Of a stretch of 48,840 nt of DNA, positions 24,384 to 33,096 are shown in pieces (position 1 is the first letter of the stretch; the number at the start of each line of letters is the position of its first letter). The position numbers and the translations under genes are program-made. The DNA comes from Bacillota bacterium (GTDB taxonomy: Bacteria > Bacillota > Clostridia > Lachnospirales > Cellulosilyticaceae): positions 1-48,840 of the forward strand of contig JAEZJJ010000026.1 in the NCBI GenBank assembly GCA_023436395.1, given 5' to 3'. The notes under the pieces were generated by a model. That model had not been told where the DNA came from. It worked only from the letters and a program-made list of their open reading frames with translations, and did not search any database.

Positions 24384-24947
24384 TTATTTGGATAAGCCTT
24401 GCCTAATATATTTTCTAATATAATCATCGTAGTAACCTACTAATAAGGTGAGCGCATAGTCAAAGACTAAAAAGGCAGGTTGTAATAAGAGATAAATCAC
24501 TATATAGCTAGTAGGTTGATTAAGTCCTTGAGAAGCTAGTTTAGATAAAAGTCTAGAGAAAATAATTTGCACGTCTATACCGAGTATAATCTTCATTATG
24601 AAGAATCCAAGGATGAGAGCAATATTAAAGAAAACTAATTTAAGTACAATTTCAATAAAAGTCTTATTAAGGCGTTCAATAAAGCCTTTGATTAGACCAT
24701 ATATTCCAAAGAAAAGGATATAGAGGATACTAATGTTGAGTGGTACAAATAGAAAGCTACCAATACTTGAGCAAATGTAAACCAGTACCCCTGTTTTCAC
24801 TCCTTTTTCCATAAGCGCAATAGGTGGAATGAAAGAAAGAAGAGCTAAGAGGGTGAGGGTATTAGTAGGAATTAATCTTGTTAGATAAAACAAGATTAAA
24901 CTCATGGCCGTTAAAATACCACCGAAGGCAATATGACTTGCTTTCAT
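24384..24947 (-). CDS. Five-to-six-span membrane protein, last gene of the DUF5685 operon
   Basis: The product has 187 residues, almost entirely hydrophobic, with about five or six transmembrane helices. The start MKASHIAFGGILTAMSLILFY resembles the first helix of ECF-transporter S-components (small-molecule uptake subunits), but the family could not be confirmed. Its start codon overlaps the stop of the DUF5685 gene by four bases (ATGA), so translation is coupled and the two products are probably needed together. Confidence 0.68.
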   Translation of the reverse strand: MKASHIAFGGILTAMSLILFYLTRLIPTNTLTLLALLSFIPPIALMEKGVKTGVLVYICSSIGSFLFVPLNISILYILFFGIYGLIKGFIERLNKTFIEIVLKLVFFNIALILGFFIMKIILGIDVQIIFSRLLSKLASQGLNQPTSYIVIYLLLQPAFLVFDYALTLLVGYYDDYIRKYIRQGLSK

Positions 24948-25852
24948 GAATGTTTTCTCCTTTGCTTTTTATTTTTGCACTGGCAGTTATGAAGGACTTT
25001 AGTATATTTATCCATCATGCCAAGGGAAATAATATTATGAAGGATGGGTTCATTTCTTTGGAGTGGAAGTTCTCCTAAAGCTTCTTTAACAGTTGTGCCA
25101 CAATTAAGTAAGGTAAAGCTTATACGATCTTTAATTTTAGGGATAAGTGCCTCAAAATTAAGTCCTTCTTTATTATACAGGAAGTCTAAAGGATTAAATT
25201 TATGCTTTTCCATGTCCTTTTCTAAGTCATCTACGGCATCAATAATGTAGATCCACTTCCCTAAGGCGTATCCAAACTCAAAGAGTGCCCTACGCGTATT
25301 AGCATCATCGTTAATAATTTCGAAAGGATAATCCTGAAAAATGTGTGCCACAATTAAGCTAAAAGGATGAGCAACTTCATCAATAGATGAAAAGTTTTTA
25401 TTTTCTTCTAAGCCAGTTAAGGTATTTAAATTCTCCTCAATAATGATATAGAGCTCTTTCATAGAAGAAGGAAATTTATTCTTATAAGGTTTTAGCAAGG
25501 CGCCTAGAGTCTTACTCTTAAAACTATGGTCATCCTGCTGATCATCTAGTAGTTTAAAGTAGACAAGTGCCACATTCATAGCAGCAGCATAAGTAAGTGC
25601 TTGATTGTTAAGGAGTACAGGCTTCTTCTTGACGGGATTAGTCATACATCCTTTTTGTGTTGGCATAGTTTCAGTGGGGCTTAAGCTATCTAAGAGAAGG
25701 GCCAAAAAGGTCATATCATAGTTAAGAATCATACGGGGGAGATTCCCAAAGTGTTCTTTAATATGAAAGCATAGACCACAATAGTAGCTCTTAAACTCCT
25801 CATATTCTCTGATTTTTAGTTCATCCTTTAAAGGGGTTACATAACCAAACAT
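24944..25852 (-). CDS. DUF5685 family protein with prenyl-synthase-like aspartate motifs
   Basis: A 302-residue, mostly alpha-helical protein assigned from memory to DUF5685, which has no known function. It begins with a conserved YYCGLC motif (23-28). Two Asp-rich segments, DDQQDD (103-108) and DAVDDLEKD (205-213), sit about 100 residues apart in helices, the second within LGKWIYIIDAVDDLEKD. This layout resembles the two metal-binding Asp motifs of squalene/phytoene synthases. An isoprenoid-synthase-like fold is inference from this pattern. The operon also contains the TPR/Cys-rich protein upstream and the membrane protein downstream. The C terminus is strongly basic with two Cys. Confidence 0.75.
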   Translation of the reverse strand: MFGYVTPLKDELKIREYEEFKSYYCGLCFHIKEHFGNLPRMILNYDMTFLALLLDSLSPTETMPTQKGCMTNPVKKKPVLLNNQALTYAAAMNVALVYFKLLDDQQDDHSFKSKTLGALLKPYKNKFPSSMKELYIIIEENLNTLTGLEENKNFSSIDEVAHPFSLIVAHIFQDYPFEIINDDANTRRALFEFGYALGKWIYIIDAVDDLEKDMEKHKFNPLDFLYNKEGLNFEALIPKIKDRISFTLLNCGTTVKEALGELPLQRNEPILHNIISLGMMDKYTKVLHNCQCKNKKQRRKHS

Positions 25853-25864
25853 ACAATGCTCCTT

Positions 25865-26257
25865 TTAAATACAACTAATTAAGTCACCGCCCATACATTC
25901 ACAGCAAGTATCAAGACAGATTAAATCACAACAGTTAAACTCGCAGCAACAATCATCACAGCAACAGCAACAATCATTATGTCTGCGTCTAGGTCTATGA
26001 TAATAATCATCACTGTAATGATGATGACGGCTCATAAGTGTCGTTTTGGCATCTGTATAAAGTGTTTCATTAGGGTCAAGGGCAATAGCTTCCTCTAAGT
26101 GAGTAAGAGCCGAATCAAACCAAGATTTTTTAAGGGCAACAAGGCTGTATAAATAATGCCATCTAGACGTTTTTTCAGTAAATTTATTAAGGTAACTTTC
26201 AGCAAGGGAAAGGTTGTTGTCTGAGATGAGTGTTTGAACTTCTTCAAAAGTATGCAA
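25865..26257 (-). CDS. TPR-like protein with a dense cysteine-rich tail
   Basis: A 130-residue protein. Residues 1-72 form TPR-like helix pairs (LAESYLNKFTEKTSRWHYLYSLVALKK, then DSALTHLEEAIALDPNETLY). Residues 78-93 are rich in His, Tyr and Arg. Residues 96-130 contain 15 Cys, including runs of five and three (CCCCCDDCCC). Such a tail would bind metal clusters or be heavily disulfide-bonded. It is the first gene of the minus-strand trio, 12 bases from the DUF5685 gene. The ribosome binding site AAGGAGTG precedes its ATG. No named family beyond TPR is claimed. Confidence 0.72.
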   Translation of the reverse strand: MHTFEEVQTLISDNNLSLAESYLNKFTEKTSRWHYLYSLVALKKSWFDSALTHLEEAIALDPNETLYTDAKTTLMSRHHHYSDDYYHRPRRRHNDCCCCCDDCCCEFNCCDLICLDTCCECMGGDLISCI

Positions 26258-26343
26258 TGTGTATCACTCCTTATTATGAAATAGATATAGTATTAGTATA
26301 TCAAAAGTAGAGAAAAATGATAGAAGAAAATAAATTGAAATGT

Positions 26344-26600
26344 GCCTTGGTGTTTGTAAGTGAGGGTACTGGGAGAAAATGAGTGGTCAGGGATATCTTC
26401 CGTTGTTCCGATTCACATTTTTCGAAGCACTAAACTCACTTATTTAGATGAACGGCAGAACTCACTTCGTTCAGACAGCTGCCTAAAACCCATCTAAAAC
26501 ATTCGTTAAGTGCTTCTGAAAAATGCTCTCAAGTCACTACTCCAGATACCCCTGACCACTCATTTTCCTAGACGTTATTGTGCTTACAAACTACTAAGGC
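26344..26600. repeat. 257-bp nested imperfect palindrome
   Basis: Successive left segments pair with right segments in strictly nested order: 26344-26348/26596-26600, 26352-26360/26583-26591, 26375-26398/26544-26567 (24 bases, one mismatch), 26417-26431/26509-26524, 26443-26450/26491-26498 and 26454-26458/26479-26483. The result is one long rod. No open frame of note is present and GC is higher than around it. It could be a miniature inverted-repeat element or a structured RNA. It lies between the TPR gene and an acetyltransferase gene, upstream of the former. Confidence 0.75.
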
Positions 26601-26745
26601 GTGTGAGACTGTGTGGTGAAAGATGATGTTAAACTAAGCTTACAAGTGATTTTCTATGTTCTTTTTAAACTATAAAATATGTAGGAGGGTTTCTAATATA
26701 TTGAAGGTCAAAAACAACGTAATAATTTATAGGGTCAGTTTTCTA

Positions 26746-27195
26746 TCATTTCTCTAAATATGCAAACTGTAACTCTTCTGTTATGGGCATCTTCTTAAAA
26801 ATTTTGTAACCAAGTCTTTCATATAATTGTATATTGCCTATGCTTTTAGTACTAGTAAAAAGTTCATATCTTTGATTTGGATATTCTTTCTCTATTTCTG
26901 AAAGAAGTTTTGTGCCAATGCCATTTCTTTGTTTTTTGGGATGTACTATCAATTTACCAATATAAACATTTCCATTTTCACAGTAGGCTCTAACGGATCC
27001 AATAATATCATTTTTTTCATCAACTGCTTTTAGAATAATTCCTTTTTGAAATTCGTTTATGACATCTTCCAAAGTTTGTTTCAATGGTGGAATATTAGGG
27101 TCATTAAAAAGCTTAGCCTCACTTTGATAAGCTAGATATTGTAATTGAAGTATTGCTTCCAAATCATTTTCGTTAGCTTTCTGTATAATTAACAT
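26746..27195 (-). CDS. GNAT family N-acetyltransferase
   Basis: An acetyl-CoA-dependent acetyltransferase of 149 residues. The pyrophosphate-binding motif is VHPKKQRNGIGTKLLSEIEK, and the C-terminal part has SIGNIQLYERLGYKIFKK, a standard GNAT ending. The ATG at 27195 has AGAAGGGA upstream, preferred over the ATG at 27213. The acceptor is unknown. It appears to be transcribed alone. Confidence 0.87.
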   Translation of the reverse strand: MLIIQKANENDLEAILQLQYLAYQSEAKLFNDPNIPPLKQTLEDVINEFQKGIILKAVDEKNDIIGSVRAYCENGNVYIGKLIVHPKKQRNGIGTKLLSEIEKEYPNQRYELFTSTKSIGNIQLYERLGYKIFKKMPITEELQFAYLEK

Positions 27196-27306
27196 TCTTA
27201 TATCCCTTCTCATATATTTTTAGTCACTTAGTATATTAAAAAATGAAATAACCTTATTGTGAATCAAATAAATTATAGCATGGATTATACGAAAATATAT
27301 TAATAT

Positions 27307-27337
27307 AGACAGATTACTTATTCATAGCAATCTGTCT
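27307..27337. terminator. Hairpin between mntP and the acetyltransferase
   Basis: AGACAGATT (27307-27315) pairs with AATCTGTCT (27329-27337). It lies downstream of mntP on the minus strand; the T run is weak. Confidence 0.4.
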
Positions 27338-27412
27338 TGGAAAGTTACCCTATTTCTAAGTGATCAACTATCTCTAGTTTCTTATATACTTAGTCCCACT
27401 CTTTATGTTTGG

Positions 27413-27976
27413 TTAAAGGTGAGAGAATAAAATTTTAAGTCCTATACCAATAAGGATGATGCCACCAGCAAGTTCGGCTTTGGATTTATATTTAGCACCA
27501 AACACATTACCTATTTTTACACCTACAACGGATAGCACAAAGGTTACAATACCTATAAAGGATACTGCTGGAATAATCTCTACCTGTAAAAAGCCAAAGG
27601 TAACACCTACTGCAAGGGCGTCAATACTTGTGGCAAGAGCAAGTATTGACATAGTTTTAAAATCTAAAGAAGCTCCTTCTTCTTCATTCTCCTCCTCATC
27701 ATCCTTGGATAAGGCTTCTTTAATCATTTTGATGCCTAAGAAAGCAAGAAGTATAAAGGCAATCCAATGATCAAAGGAAACGATTTTATCCTCAAATTGT
27801 GTGCCTAAAAAGTAACCAATAAGAGGCATTCCAGCTTGAAAGAGACCGAAGTATAATCCAATAATAATAGCATTTTTAAAGGACATTTTTTTCATGGCAA
27901 GTCCTTTAGTAACAGCTACCGCAAAGGCATCCATGGATAAGCCAACTGCTAAAATAAATAATTCTAGTAAATGCAT
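27413..27976 (-). CDS. mntP: Manganese efflux pump MntP
   Basis: A six-helix exporter that removes excess Mn2+. Two homologous halves each carry the membrane-embedded Asp motif: GLSMDAFAVAVTKGL (about 12-26) and ATSIDALAVGVTFGF (about 114-128). An acidic cytoplasmic loop (KDDEEENEEEG, about 91-101) separates them. The length of 187 residues matches the family. The start has an AGGAG site on the minus strand. The short upstream region (to 28118) shows no recognisable yybP-ykoY manganese riboswitch, which controls mntP in many other bacteria. Confidence 0.92.
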   Translation of the reverse strand: MHLLELFILAVGLSMDAFAVAVTKGLAMKKMSFKNAIIIGLYFGLFQAGMPLIGYFLGTQFEDKIVSFDHWIAFILLAFLGIKMIKEALSKDDEEENEEEGASLDFKTMSILALATSIDALAVGVTFGFLQVEIIPAVSFIGIVTFVLSVVGVKIGNVFGAKYKSKAELAGGIILIGIGLKILFSHL

Positions 27977-28118
27977 AGCAAGCTCCTTTTAACGAATTCA
28001 ATATTAACTTAGTGTATGTGATACAAAAATAATTCATACACCATAATAGTTATGAAAGTATATTGGGAAGGCTATGCATAGTACCTTATGTGTTTTGATC
28101 TATAAGTAAGTTCCATGC

Positions 28119-28682
28119 TTATTTTAATTTCTGAAATGGGATAAATTCCTTAGGTGGGCATGTTCGCTCACCTATTATTTTTTCCATTTCTATTAAATTG
28201 TACCATTTGCCAAATTTACTTCCACATTCATGGAATCTTGCAACAACTGTATAGCCAATAGCATTGTGGAAATATTCACTGTTACGTGTAAGATATTCAT
28301 CTTCCACAACAGGGTCAGCAACTCCAGCATATACATTAACAATATTTTGCAGCTTTAAAAGATTTTCAAGTTTTGTATAAAGCATCTTTCCAATTCCCAT
28401 TCCATGATAGTGCCTATCTATGTATATAGATGTGGCTGCACTCCATATATAGGATGCTCTTGCTCTAAATCTACCTGCATAAATATATCCTACGATTTTC
28501 TCATTAACTAATGCCACTAGATAAGGATAATGATTAAGTGTCTCTGTTATTCTAGAAGTAAATTCCTCCAGTGAGGGGACTTCATGTTCAAATGTGATTG
28601 CTGTATTTTCAACATAATAAGCATATATATCTAATAGCTCTCTTGCATCTTCTTTTCTTGCTGTTCTAATTAAAATATCCAT
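28119..28682 (-). CDS. GNAT acetyltransferase, phosphinothricin-acetyltransferase-like
   Basis: The first 150 residues match the Pat/YncA-like GNAT subgroup: IRTARKEDARELLDIYAYYVENTAITFEHEVPS-like N terminus, GYIYAGRFRARASYIWSA, SIYIDRHYHGMGIGKMLY (acetyl-CoA site), and YFHNAIGYTVVARFHECGSKFGKWYNLI at the end. The ATG at 28682 follows GGGAGGAA, preferred over the ATG at 28697. Family members acetylate amino-acid-like compounds such as methionine sulfone or phosphinothricin; the actual substrate is unknown. Confidence 0.87.
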   Translation of the reverse strand: MDILIRTARKEDARELLDIYAYYVENTAITFEHEVPSLEEFTSRITETLNHYPYLVALVNEKIVGYIYAGRFRARASYIWSAATSIYIDRHYHGMGIGKMLYTKLENLLKLQNIVNVYAGVADPVVEDEYLTRNSEYFHNAIGYTVVARFHECGSKFGKWYNLIEMEKIIGERTCPPKEFIPFQKLK

Positions 28683-28888
28683 CTTTTTTCCTCCCACTTG
28701 TTACACTTAATAAATACATAACCCCAAAATGATATAGTTATTAAGGTATTATAGCATACTTGTAAAAAATGTTAATACTTAGATACATTTTATGAAAATT
28801 TAGTATAATTAATAGGGTAATAAAGTTATAAAAGGGTAAGGAATAGATCATACAGAATATAAAATGGGGCTAATAAGGAGGAGAGCAT

Positions 28889-29563
28889 ATGTATAAAATA
28901 CTGATTGTTGAAGATGATGTTGTTATTAGTGAAGAGGTATCAAAGCATTTAACGAAGTGGGGCTATGAGGTATCTCACATTTATGATTTTACACAGGTAA
29001 TAGGAGAGTTTGAGAAGGTAGAACCTCATCTTGTATTAATGGACATTGGGCTTCCTTTTTATAATGGTTATTATTGGTGTACAGAAATAAGGAAATACTC
29101 TAAAGTGCCAATAATCTTCTTATCCTCAGCTAGTGATAGTATGAATATTGTAATGGCAATGAATATGGGAGCAGATGACTTTATTACTAAGCCCTTTGAA
29201 TTAGAGGTGCTTGCAGCAAAAGTACAAGCTATGCTTAGAAGAACTTATGATTTTATAGAAGAATGCACTAAGCTAGAACATAAAGGTGTCATTCTAAATT
29301 TAGCAGATGCTACGTTAGTTTCAGGAGAACAGATTGTTAAACTTACTAAAAATGAATTTCTTATGTTACATATTTTATTTGAGAATAAAGGTAAGGTTGT
29401 ATCTAGAGAAGAGATTATGAAAAAACTGTGGGACACAGACTATTTTATAGATGATAATACCCTTACAGTAAATATGGGACGTGTTCGTAAAAAGTTAGAA
29501 GAGGTAGGACTGATAGACTTTATTACCACTAAAAAAGGGCTGGGCTACCTTTTAGAAAAATAA
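28889..29563 (+). CDS. OmpR/PhoB-type response regulator, BceR-like
   Basis: The receiver domain (1-120) has acid pocket D9-D10, phosphoacceptor D52 and Lys101. The DNA-binding winged helix (about 130-224) ends in VNMGRVRKKLEEVGLIDFITTKKGLGYLL. The region LPFYNGYYWCTEIRKYSKVPIIFLSSASD, then MAMNMGADDFITKPF, is characteristic of BceR/GraR regulators that work with intramembrane-sensing kinases and BceAB transporters. In standard clusters the kinase follows directly; here the likely partner lies at 37475, about 7.9 kb away. The start has AAGGAGGAG. Confidence 0.85.
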   Translation: MYKILIVEDDVVISEEVSKHLTKWGYEVSHIYDFTQVIGEFEKVEPHLVLMDIGLPFYNGYYWCTEIRKYSKVPIIFLSSASDSMNIVMAMNMGADDFITKPFELEVLAAKVQAMLRRTYDFIEECTKLEHKGVILNLADATLVSGEQIVKLTKNEFLMLHILFENKGKVVSREEIMKKLWDTDYFIDDNTLTVNMGRVRKKLEEVGLIDFITTKKGLGYLLEK

Positions 29564-29587
29564 AGAGATTTAGTATTGATAATACTG

Positions 29588-29668
29588 AACCATACCATAA
29601 ATAACTCGAATAATTGAATCTAATCTTTGATAATCAAAGTAAGTAGCAAATTGCGTTATGGTACGGTT
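29588..29668 (+). repeat. Inverted repeat downstream of the response regulator
   Basis: AACCATACCATAA (29588-29600) and TTATGGTACGGTT (29656-29668) pair over 13 positions with one G-T wobble and a 55-base loop. The remainder of 29564-29854 holds only this and the terminator at 29694-29722. Confidence 0.45.
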
Positions 29669-29693
29669 TATAATATATATACCTAGATTTGCG

Positions 29694-29722
29694 AAAGAGG
29701 AGTATAAATCTCCTCTTTTTTT
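29694..29722 (+). terminator. Intrinsic terminator after the response regulator
   Basis: AAAGAGGAG pairs with CTCCTCTTT around TATAAAT, followed by a T run. It cuts the response regulator off from downstream genes. Confidence 0.85.
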
Positions 29723-29854
29723 GTAAATGATGATATAATTAAGATAATTAACGACCATACTTTGACTAGAATGAACGACACAGGAGATAGAAACGATGGA
29801 AAGATTAAAACTGTAGTAGAATAAAATTTATGAAAGGATTTATGATCAACAGAT

Positions 29855-30502
29855 ATGAATACGATGAAAACTAGAAGAATATTTATGTCATTTTTTGGTG
29901 TTATTATTTGTGCCATTAGCGTAGGCATCTTTAAAATAGCGGCTTTGGGAGTTGATCCATTTCAGTCACTTATGAGTGGACTAGGTCAACTCATTCCTAT
30001 ATCATTTGGTACGCTATATTTGATAGTCAATGCAGTTCTTTTGCTATTTGCATTATTTGCAGATAGACATTACATAGGTATTGCCACATTTATCAATCTG
30101 TTCTTGCTAGGCTATATTACGCAATTTACTTATGAAATTTTACAAAAGCTTATGGGTAATCCTTCTATGATAGTGAGAGTGCTTTGCTTGTTAGTAGGTA
30201 TTATTATTATTTGTTTTGGCTCTGCCTTTTATATGACTGCTGATCTTGGGGTTTCTACTTATGATGCTGTAGCCCTCATCATTAATAGAACATGGAAGAA
30301 AGGAAAGTTCCAGTATGTTAGAATCTGCACAGATTTAGTGTGCGTCATCATGGGAATCTGTATTTTTATGGTAGGTGGTGGTACACTGCTACTGATTCCT
30401 AACATTGTAGGTGTGGGTACGATCATAACAGCATTTTTTATGGGACCATTAATAGAATACTTTAATCAAAAATTTGCAAGACCATTTCTGAATAAAGAAT
30501 AG
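29855..30502 (+). CDS. YczE/YyaS/YitT family membrane protein
   Basis: A 215-residue membrane protein with about five transmembrane segments. GIFKIAALGVDPFQSLMSGL near the N terminus and the repeated FYMTADLGVSTYDAVAL later are the paired signature segments of this family (YczE-like), whose function is undefined; some members support antibiotic peptide production or transport. No clear Shine-Dalgarno sequence precedes ATG 29855 or ATG 29864. A 10-codon frame starting at 29839 with GAAAGG upstream overlaps the start and may couple translation. Confidence 0.78.
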   Translation: MNTMKTRRIFMSFFGVIICAISVGIFKIAALGVDPFQSLMSGLGQLIPISFGTLYLIVNAVLLLFALFADRHYIGIATFINLFLLGYITQFTYEILQKLMGNPSMIVRVLCLLVGIIIICFGSAFYMTADLGVSTYDAVALIINRTWKKGKFQYVRICTDLVCVIMGICIFMVGGGTLLLIPNIVGVGTIITAFFMGPLIEYFNQKFARPFLNKE

Positions 30503-30631
30503 AAATATCATCTCATAAAAGTATAAACGAAACCTGGTATCTATTTTCTTAATGTCAGCATCAAGTCCTCGAGGCACCCGTTAGTGGGTGTATTGGGGAT
30601 TTTAGTATTTTTAGGAGAAACGTTAACAAAA

Positions 30632-30851
30632 ATGAAAGTGTAATTATCTTACAGTTGAGAAATATGCAACACAGTACAATGTAACAACAACAGTAAGACA
30701 ATGGATTAGAAGAGGAAAACTTAGAACTGCAAGAAAAGTTGGAGGGCATTGGATGATACTTGAAATAGCAGATAAGCCAAGACGAGGATATGAGGGCGTA
30801 ACAAGATATATTACTTTGAAAGATTTTAATATAATAAGACATATGGAATGA
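30632..30851 (+). pseudogene. Frameshifted helix-turn-helix (excisionase-like) protein
   Basis: Codons from about 30636 to the TGA at 30849-30851 encode LTVEKYATQYNVTTTVRQWI, then RRGKLRTARKVGGHWMI, a helix-turn-helix of the excisionase/HTH_17 type with a C-terminal extension. The only nearby ATG (30632) is one base out of frame and runs into TAA after three codons; the real frame has TGA at its upstream edge. One small deletion or insertion would reconnect them, so it is treated as a broken gene. It heads the run of broken genes up to 33.5 kb. Confidence 0.55.
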
Positions 30852-30852
30852 G

Positions 30853-30885
30853 GTTCTATCTTTTATTGAGATAGAACTATTTTTG
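30853..30885 (+). terminator. Terminator after the broken HTH gene
   Basis: GTTCTATC (30853-30860) pairs with GATAGAAC (30870-30877), followed by TATTTTTG. Confidence 0.7.
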
Positions 30886-31029
30886 TTTTATTCAAATTCT
30901 TCATATAATTATGAAATGCTACAAGATTATGATGAAAACATAAGGCGGATTGTCATAAAGAACTATTAATATAGATATATAGCAAGAGACAAAGCTTGCA
31001 GAAAAACAGGATTAAAAGGAGAATTATAA

Positions 31030-31901
31030 ATGAAAAAGAAAAGTGTAGTTGTCCTATTTGGTGGGATGTCAAATGAATATGAAGTATCTTTAAAATCAGC
31101 TTCGGCGGCTATAGAAAATATGGATCTAGATAAATATAACCTAATTATGCTAGGAATCACTAGAGAGGGAAAATGGTTTAAATTCTCAGGGGATATCCAA
31201 ATGATAAGAAACAATACATGGTACACAGATAAGAGTTGTGTAGAGGCATTTATATCACCTTCTAGAGAAAGAAAAGGTTTAATTGAAATAACAGAAGAAG
31301 GATATAAAATGACAGAGATAGATGTAGTCTTTCCTATTTTACATGGAAAATTTGGAGAAGATGGAACAATGCAAAGATTGCTAGAACTATCTGGTATTCC
31401 TTTTGTAGGGTGTAAGACATTATCTTCAGTAATTTGTATGGACAAGGCTGTAACACATAGTCTAGTAGCGAAAGAGGGGATTAAAGTAGCTAAGTCAGTC
31501 GTTTTATATAAAAAGGATAATAATGTAGAAGAAATAGTCAAACAAGCGAGGTTAAAGCTACCGGCTTATATAAAACCAGCAAAATCAGGTTCTTCAATAG
31601 GTATTACGAAGGTATTTCATTTATACCAATTAAGAGAAGCTGTAAATAAGGCATTATTAGAAGATGACAAGGTAGTTGTTGAAGAGAATATAGATGGATT
31701 TGAGGTTGGGTGTGCCGTATTAGGCAATGAAAATCCTATTGTAGGCGAAGTGGATGAAATAGAATTGATTTTAATGAAGTTAATACATTACCTGGTTTTA
31801 CAAGTAGTAGCAGATATCCTAACATGATGTCTTCTATTGACTTAAGTTATAGTTCGATTATTACGAGACTGATTGAATTAGCATTAGAAGAAGAGGTGTA
31901 G
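31030..31901 (+). pseudogene. vanG: VanG-type D-alanine--D-serine ligase, internally deleted
   Basis: VanG makes the D-Ala-D-Ser ending of peptidoglycan precursors that weakens vancomycin binding. The first ~240 codons are intact: VVVLFGGMSNEYEVSLKSA at the N terminus, FPILHGKFGEDGTMQ, YIKPAKSGSSIGITKV and the GFEVGCAVLGNE segment. After VGEVDEIEL about 60-70 residues are missing. The gene resumes in a shifted frame with NEVNTLPGFTSSSRYPNMM and runs to TAG at 31901. The missing part contains catalytic and metal-binding residues, so the product cannot be a working ligase. It is followed by broken vanXY and vanT genes in the normal vanG order. Confidence 0.85.
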
Positions 31902-31903
31902 AG

Positions 31904-32131
31904 GTGAATAAGATAGAGGAGGGGTTTGTACAAGGTGGCAAAGAGTACATAGAGGCATGTCAGGCTAGCAAAAAAATAGTTGCTGTAAGTGGTTTTCGTA
32001 TAGCACAAGAGCAACGAGAAATTTATGATAGCTCTATAAAAGAAAATGGACTTGCTTTTACCCAGCAGTATGTAGCTAAGCCTATGGCAAGTGAACACCA
32101 AAGGAGCCTTATAAAATGGACCGTAAAATAA
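31904..32131 (+). pseudogene. vanXY: VanXY-type D,D-peptidase, truncated
   Basis: VanXY hydrolyses D-Ala-D-Ala and trims precursor ends. The fragment of about 75 codons includes AVSGFRIAQEQREIYDSS, KENGLAFTQQYVAKP and MASEHQ, matching the middle of VanXY, where SEHQTGLAVD carries the first zinc ligands. It is broken immediately after SEHQ and continues as unrelated RSLIKWTVK. The remaining zinc ligands are gone. A GTG start with GAGGTG context at 31904 overlaps the end of the vanG remnant, and its N terminus is also shortened. Confidence 0.78.
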
Positions 32132-32878
32132 ATAGTGGTGGCATAGATTTATTTAAATTTGTAGCTGCCCTACTTGTGGTAGCAATTCATATAGATCCAC
32201 TAAGTTTTTACAGTGCATTTGGCAATTATATTTTATGACATGTGATTGCTAGGGTAGCAGTACCATTCTTCTTTATAGCATCTGGCTATTTTTTCTCTTA
32301 AATTAGGAAATGGTAATAAAAATAATAAAGTACTATATGCCTTTATAAAGAAGATAGGCTGGCTATATTTGGTGAGTATTGTGATTTATCTACCTTTAAA
32401 TATCTATAAGGGGGATTTCGCTAATCATTTGACGTTGTGGCAAGTGATTAAGGCGATTGTATGTAATGGTACGTTTTATCATCTATGGTACTTACCTGCT
32501 ATGATTTTGGGAATGAGCATAGTCTATGGATTATGGAAAAAGTGCTCTAAAAGATGGGTACTGATTATTTGTAGCGTGTTATATAGTATAGGCTTATTTG
32601 GAGATAGCTACTTTGGATTTATCCAAGGCGTGCCAATTGTTAATGATTTTTATAAAAACTTATTTTTAGTATTTGATTATACAAGGAATGGTATATTTTT
32701 TGCACCGCTATTTATTGCTATAGGAATGAGTCTTACTAGGGTTAAGCAGAAAAGTATGAAAAAGGATTGGGCATTTTTGTTAGTATCAGGAACACTATTC
32801 CTGATTGAGGTATTGAGCCTTAAAAATTATGGCATGCAAAGGCATGATAGTATGACGATTTTCTTAGTGCCTACATAA
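32116..32878 (+). pseudogene. vanT: VanT-type membrane serine racemase, N-terminal part only
   Basis: VanT imports L-Ser with its membrane domain and converts it to D-Ser with a C-terminal racemase domain. Here an ATG with AAGGAG nine bases upstream begins MDRKINSGGIDLFKFVAALL, matching the VanT start. It has an in-frame TGA at codon 41, then TAA at codon 62. A shifted frame continues with GWLYLVSIVIYLPLN, FYHLWYLPAMILG, DYTRNGIFFAPLF and ends LVPT at 32878. The entire racemase domain is absent. At least three disabling lesions are visible. Confidence 0.82.
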
Positions 32879-32879
32879 T

Positions 32880-33096
32880 ATAATGAGTGGTGTAGATTAT
32901 CCGACAAGTGGGACTGTACTGATTGAAGGGAAAAGTATCAATCAACTTTCGCAAAAGGAACTTACAAGATTTAGAGGATAACATATGGGGATTGTCTTTC
33001 AGTTTTTTAAATTGATGCCTACTCTAACGGTTCTAGAAAATGTGATAATGCCAATGGAGTTTGTAGGTTATTTAGATAGAAGAAAGCGTAGGGAGA
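32880..33096 (+). pseudogene. Fragment of an ABC transporter ATP-binding protein
   Basis: Codons starting near 32883 encode MSGVDYPTSGTVLIEGKSIN, then KELTRFRG, a stop (TAA 32979-32981), and HMGIVFQFFKLMPTLTVLEN and PMEFVGYLDRR. This is the segment between Walker A and the Q-loop of a LolD/MacB-like ATPase. The stop lies where the family has Gln (CAA to TAA). Walker A, signature and Walker B regions are missing. It joins directly to a TetR fragment. Confidence 0.75.

Noticed and set aside
27977..28118. Manganese (yybP-ykoY) riboswitch upstream of mntP
   Set aside because: The 140-base region lacks the conserved riboswitch core sequences and shows no terminator-type switch.
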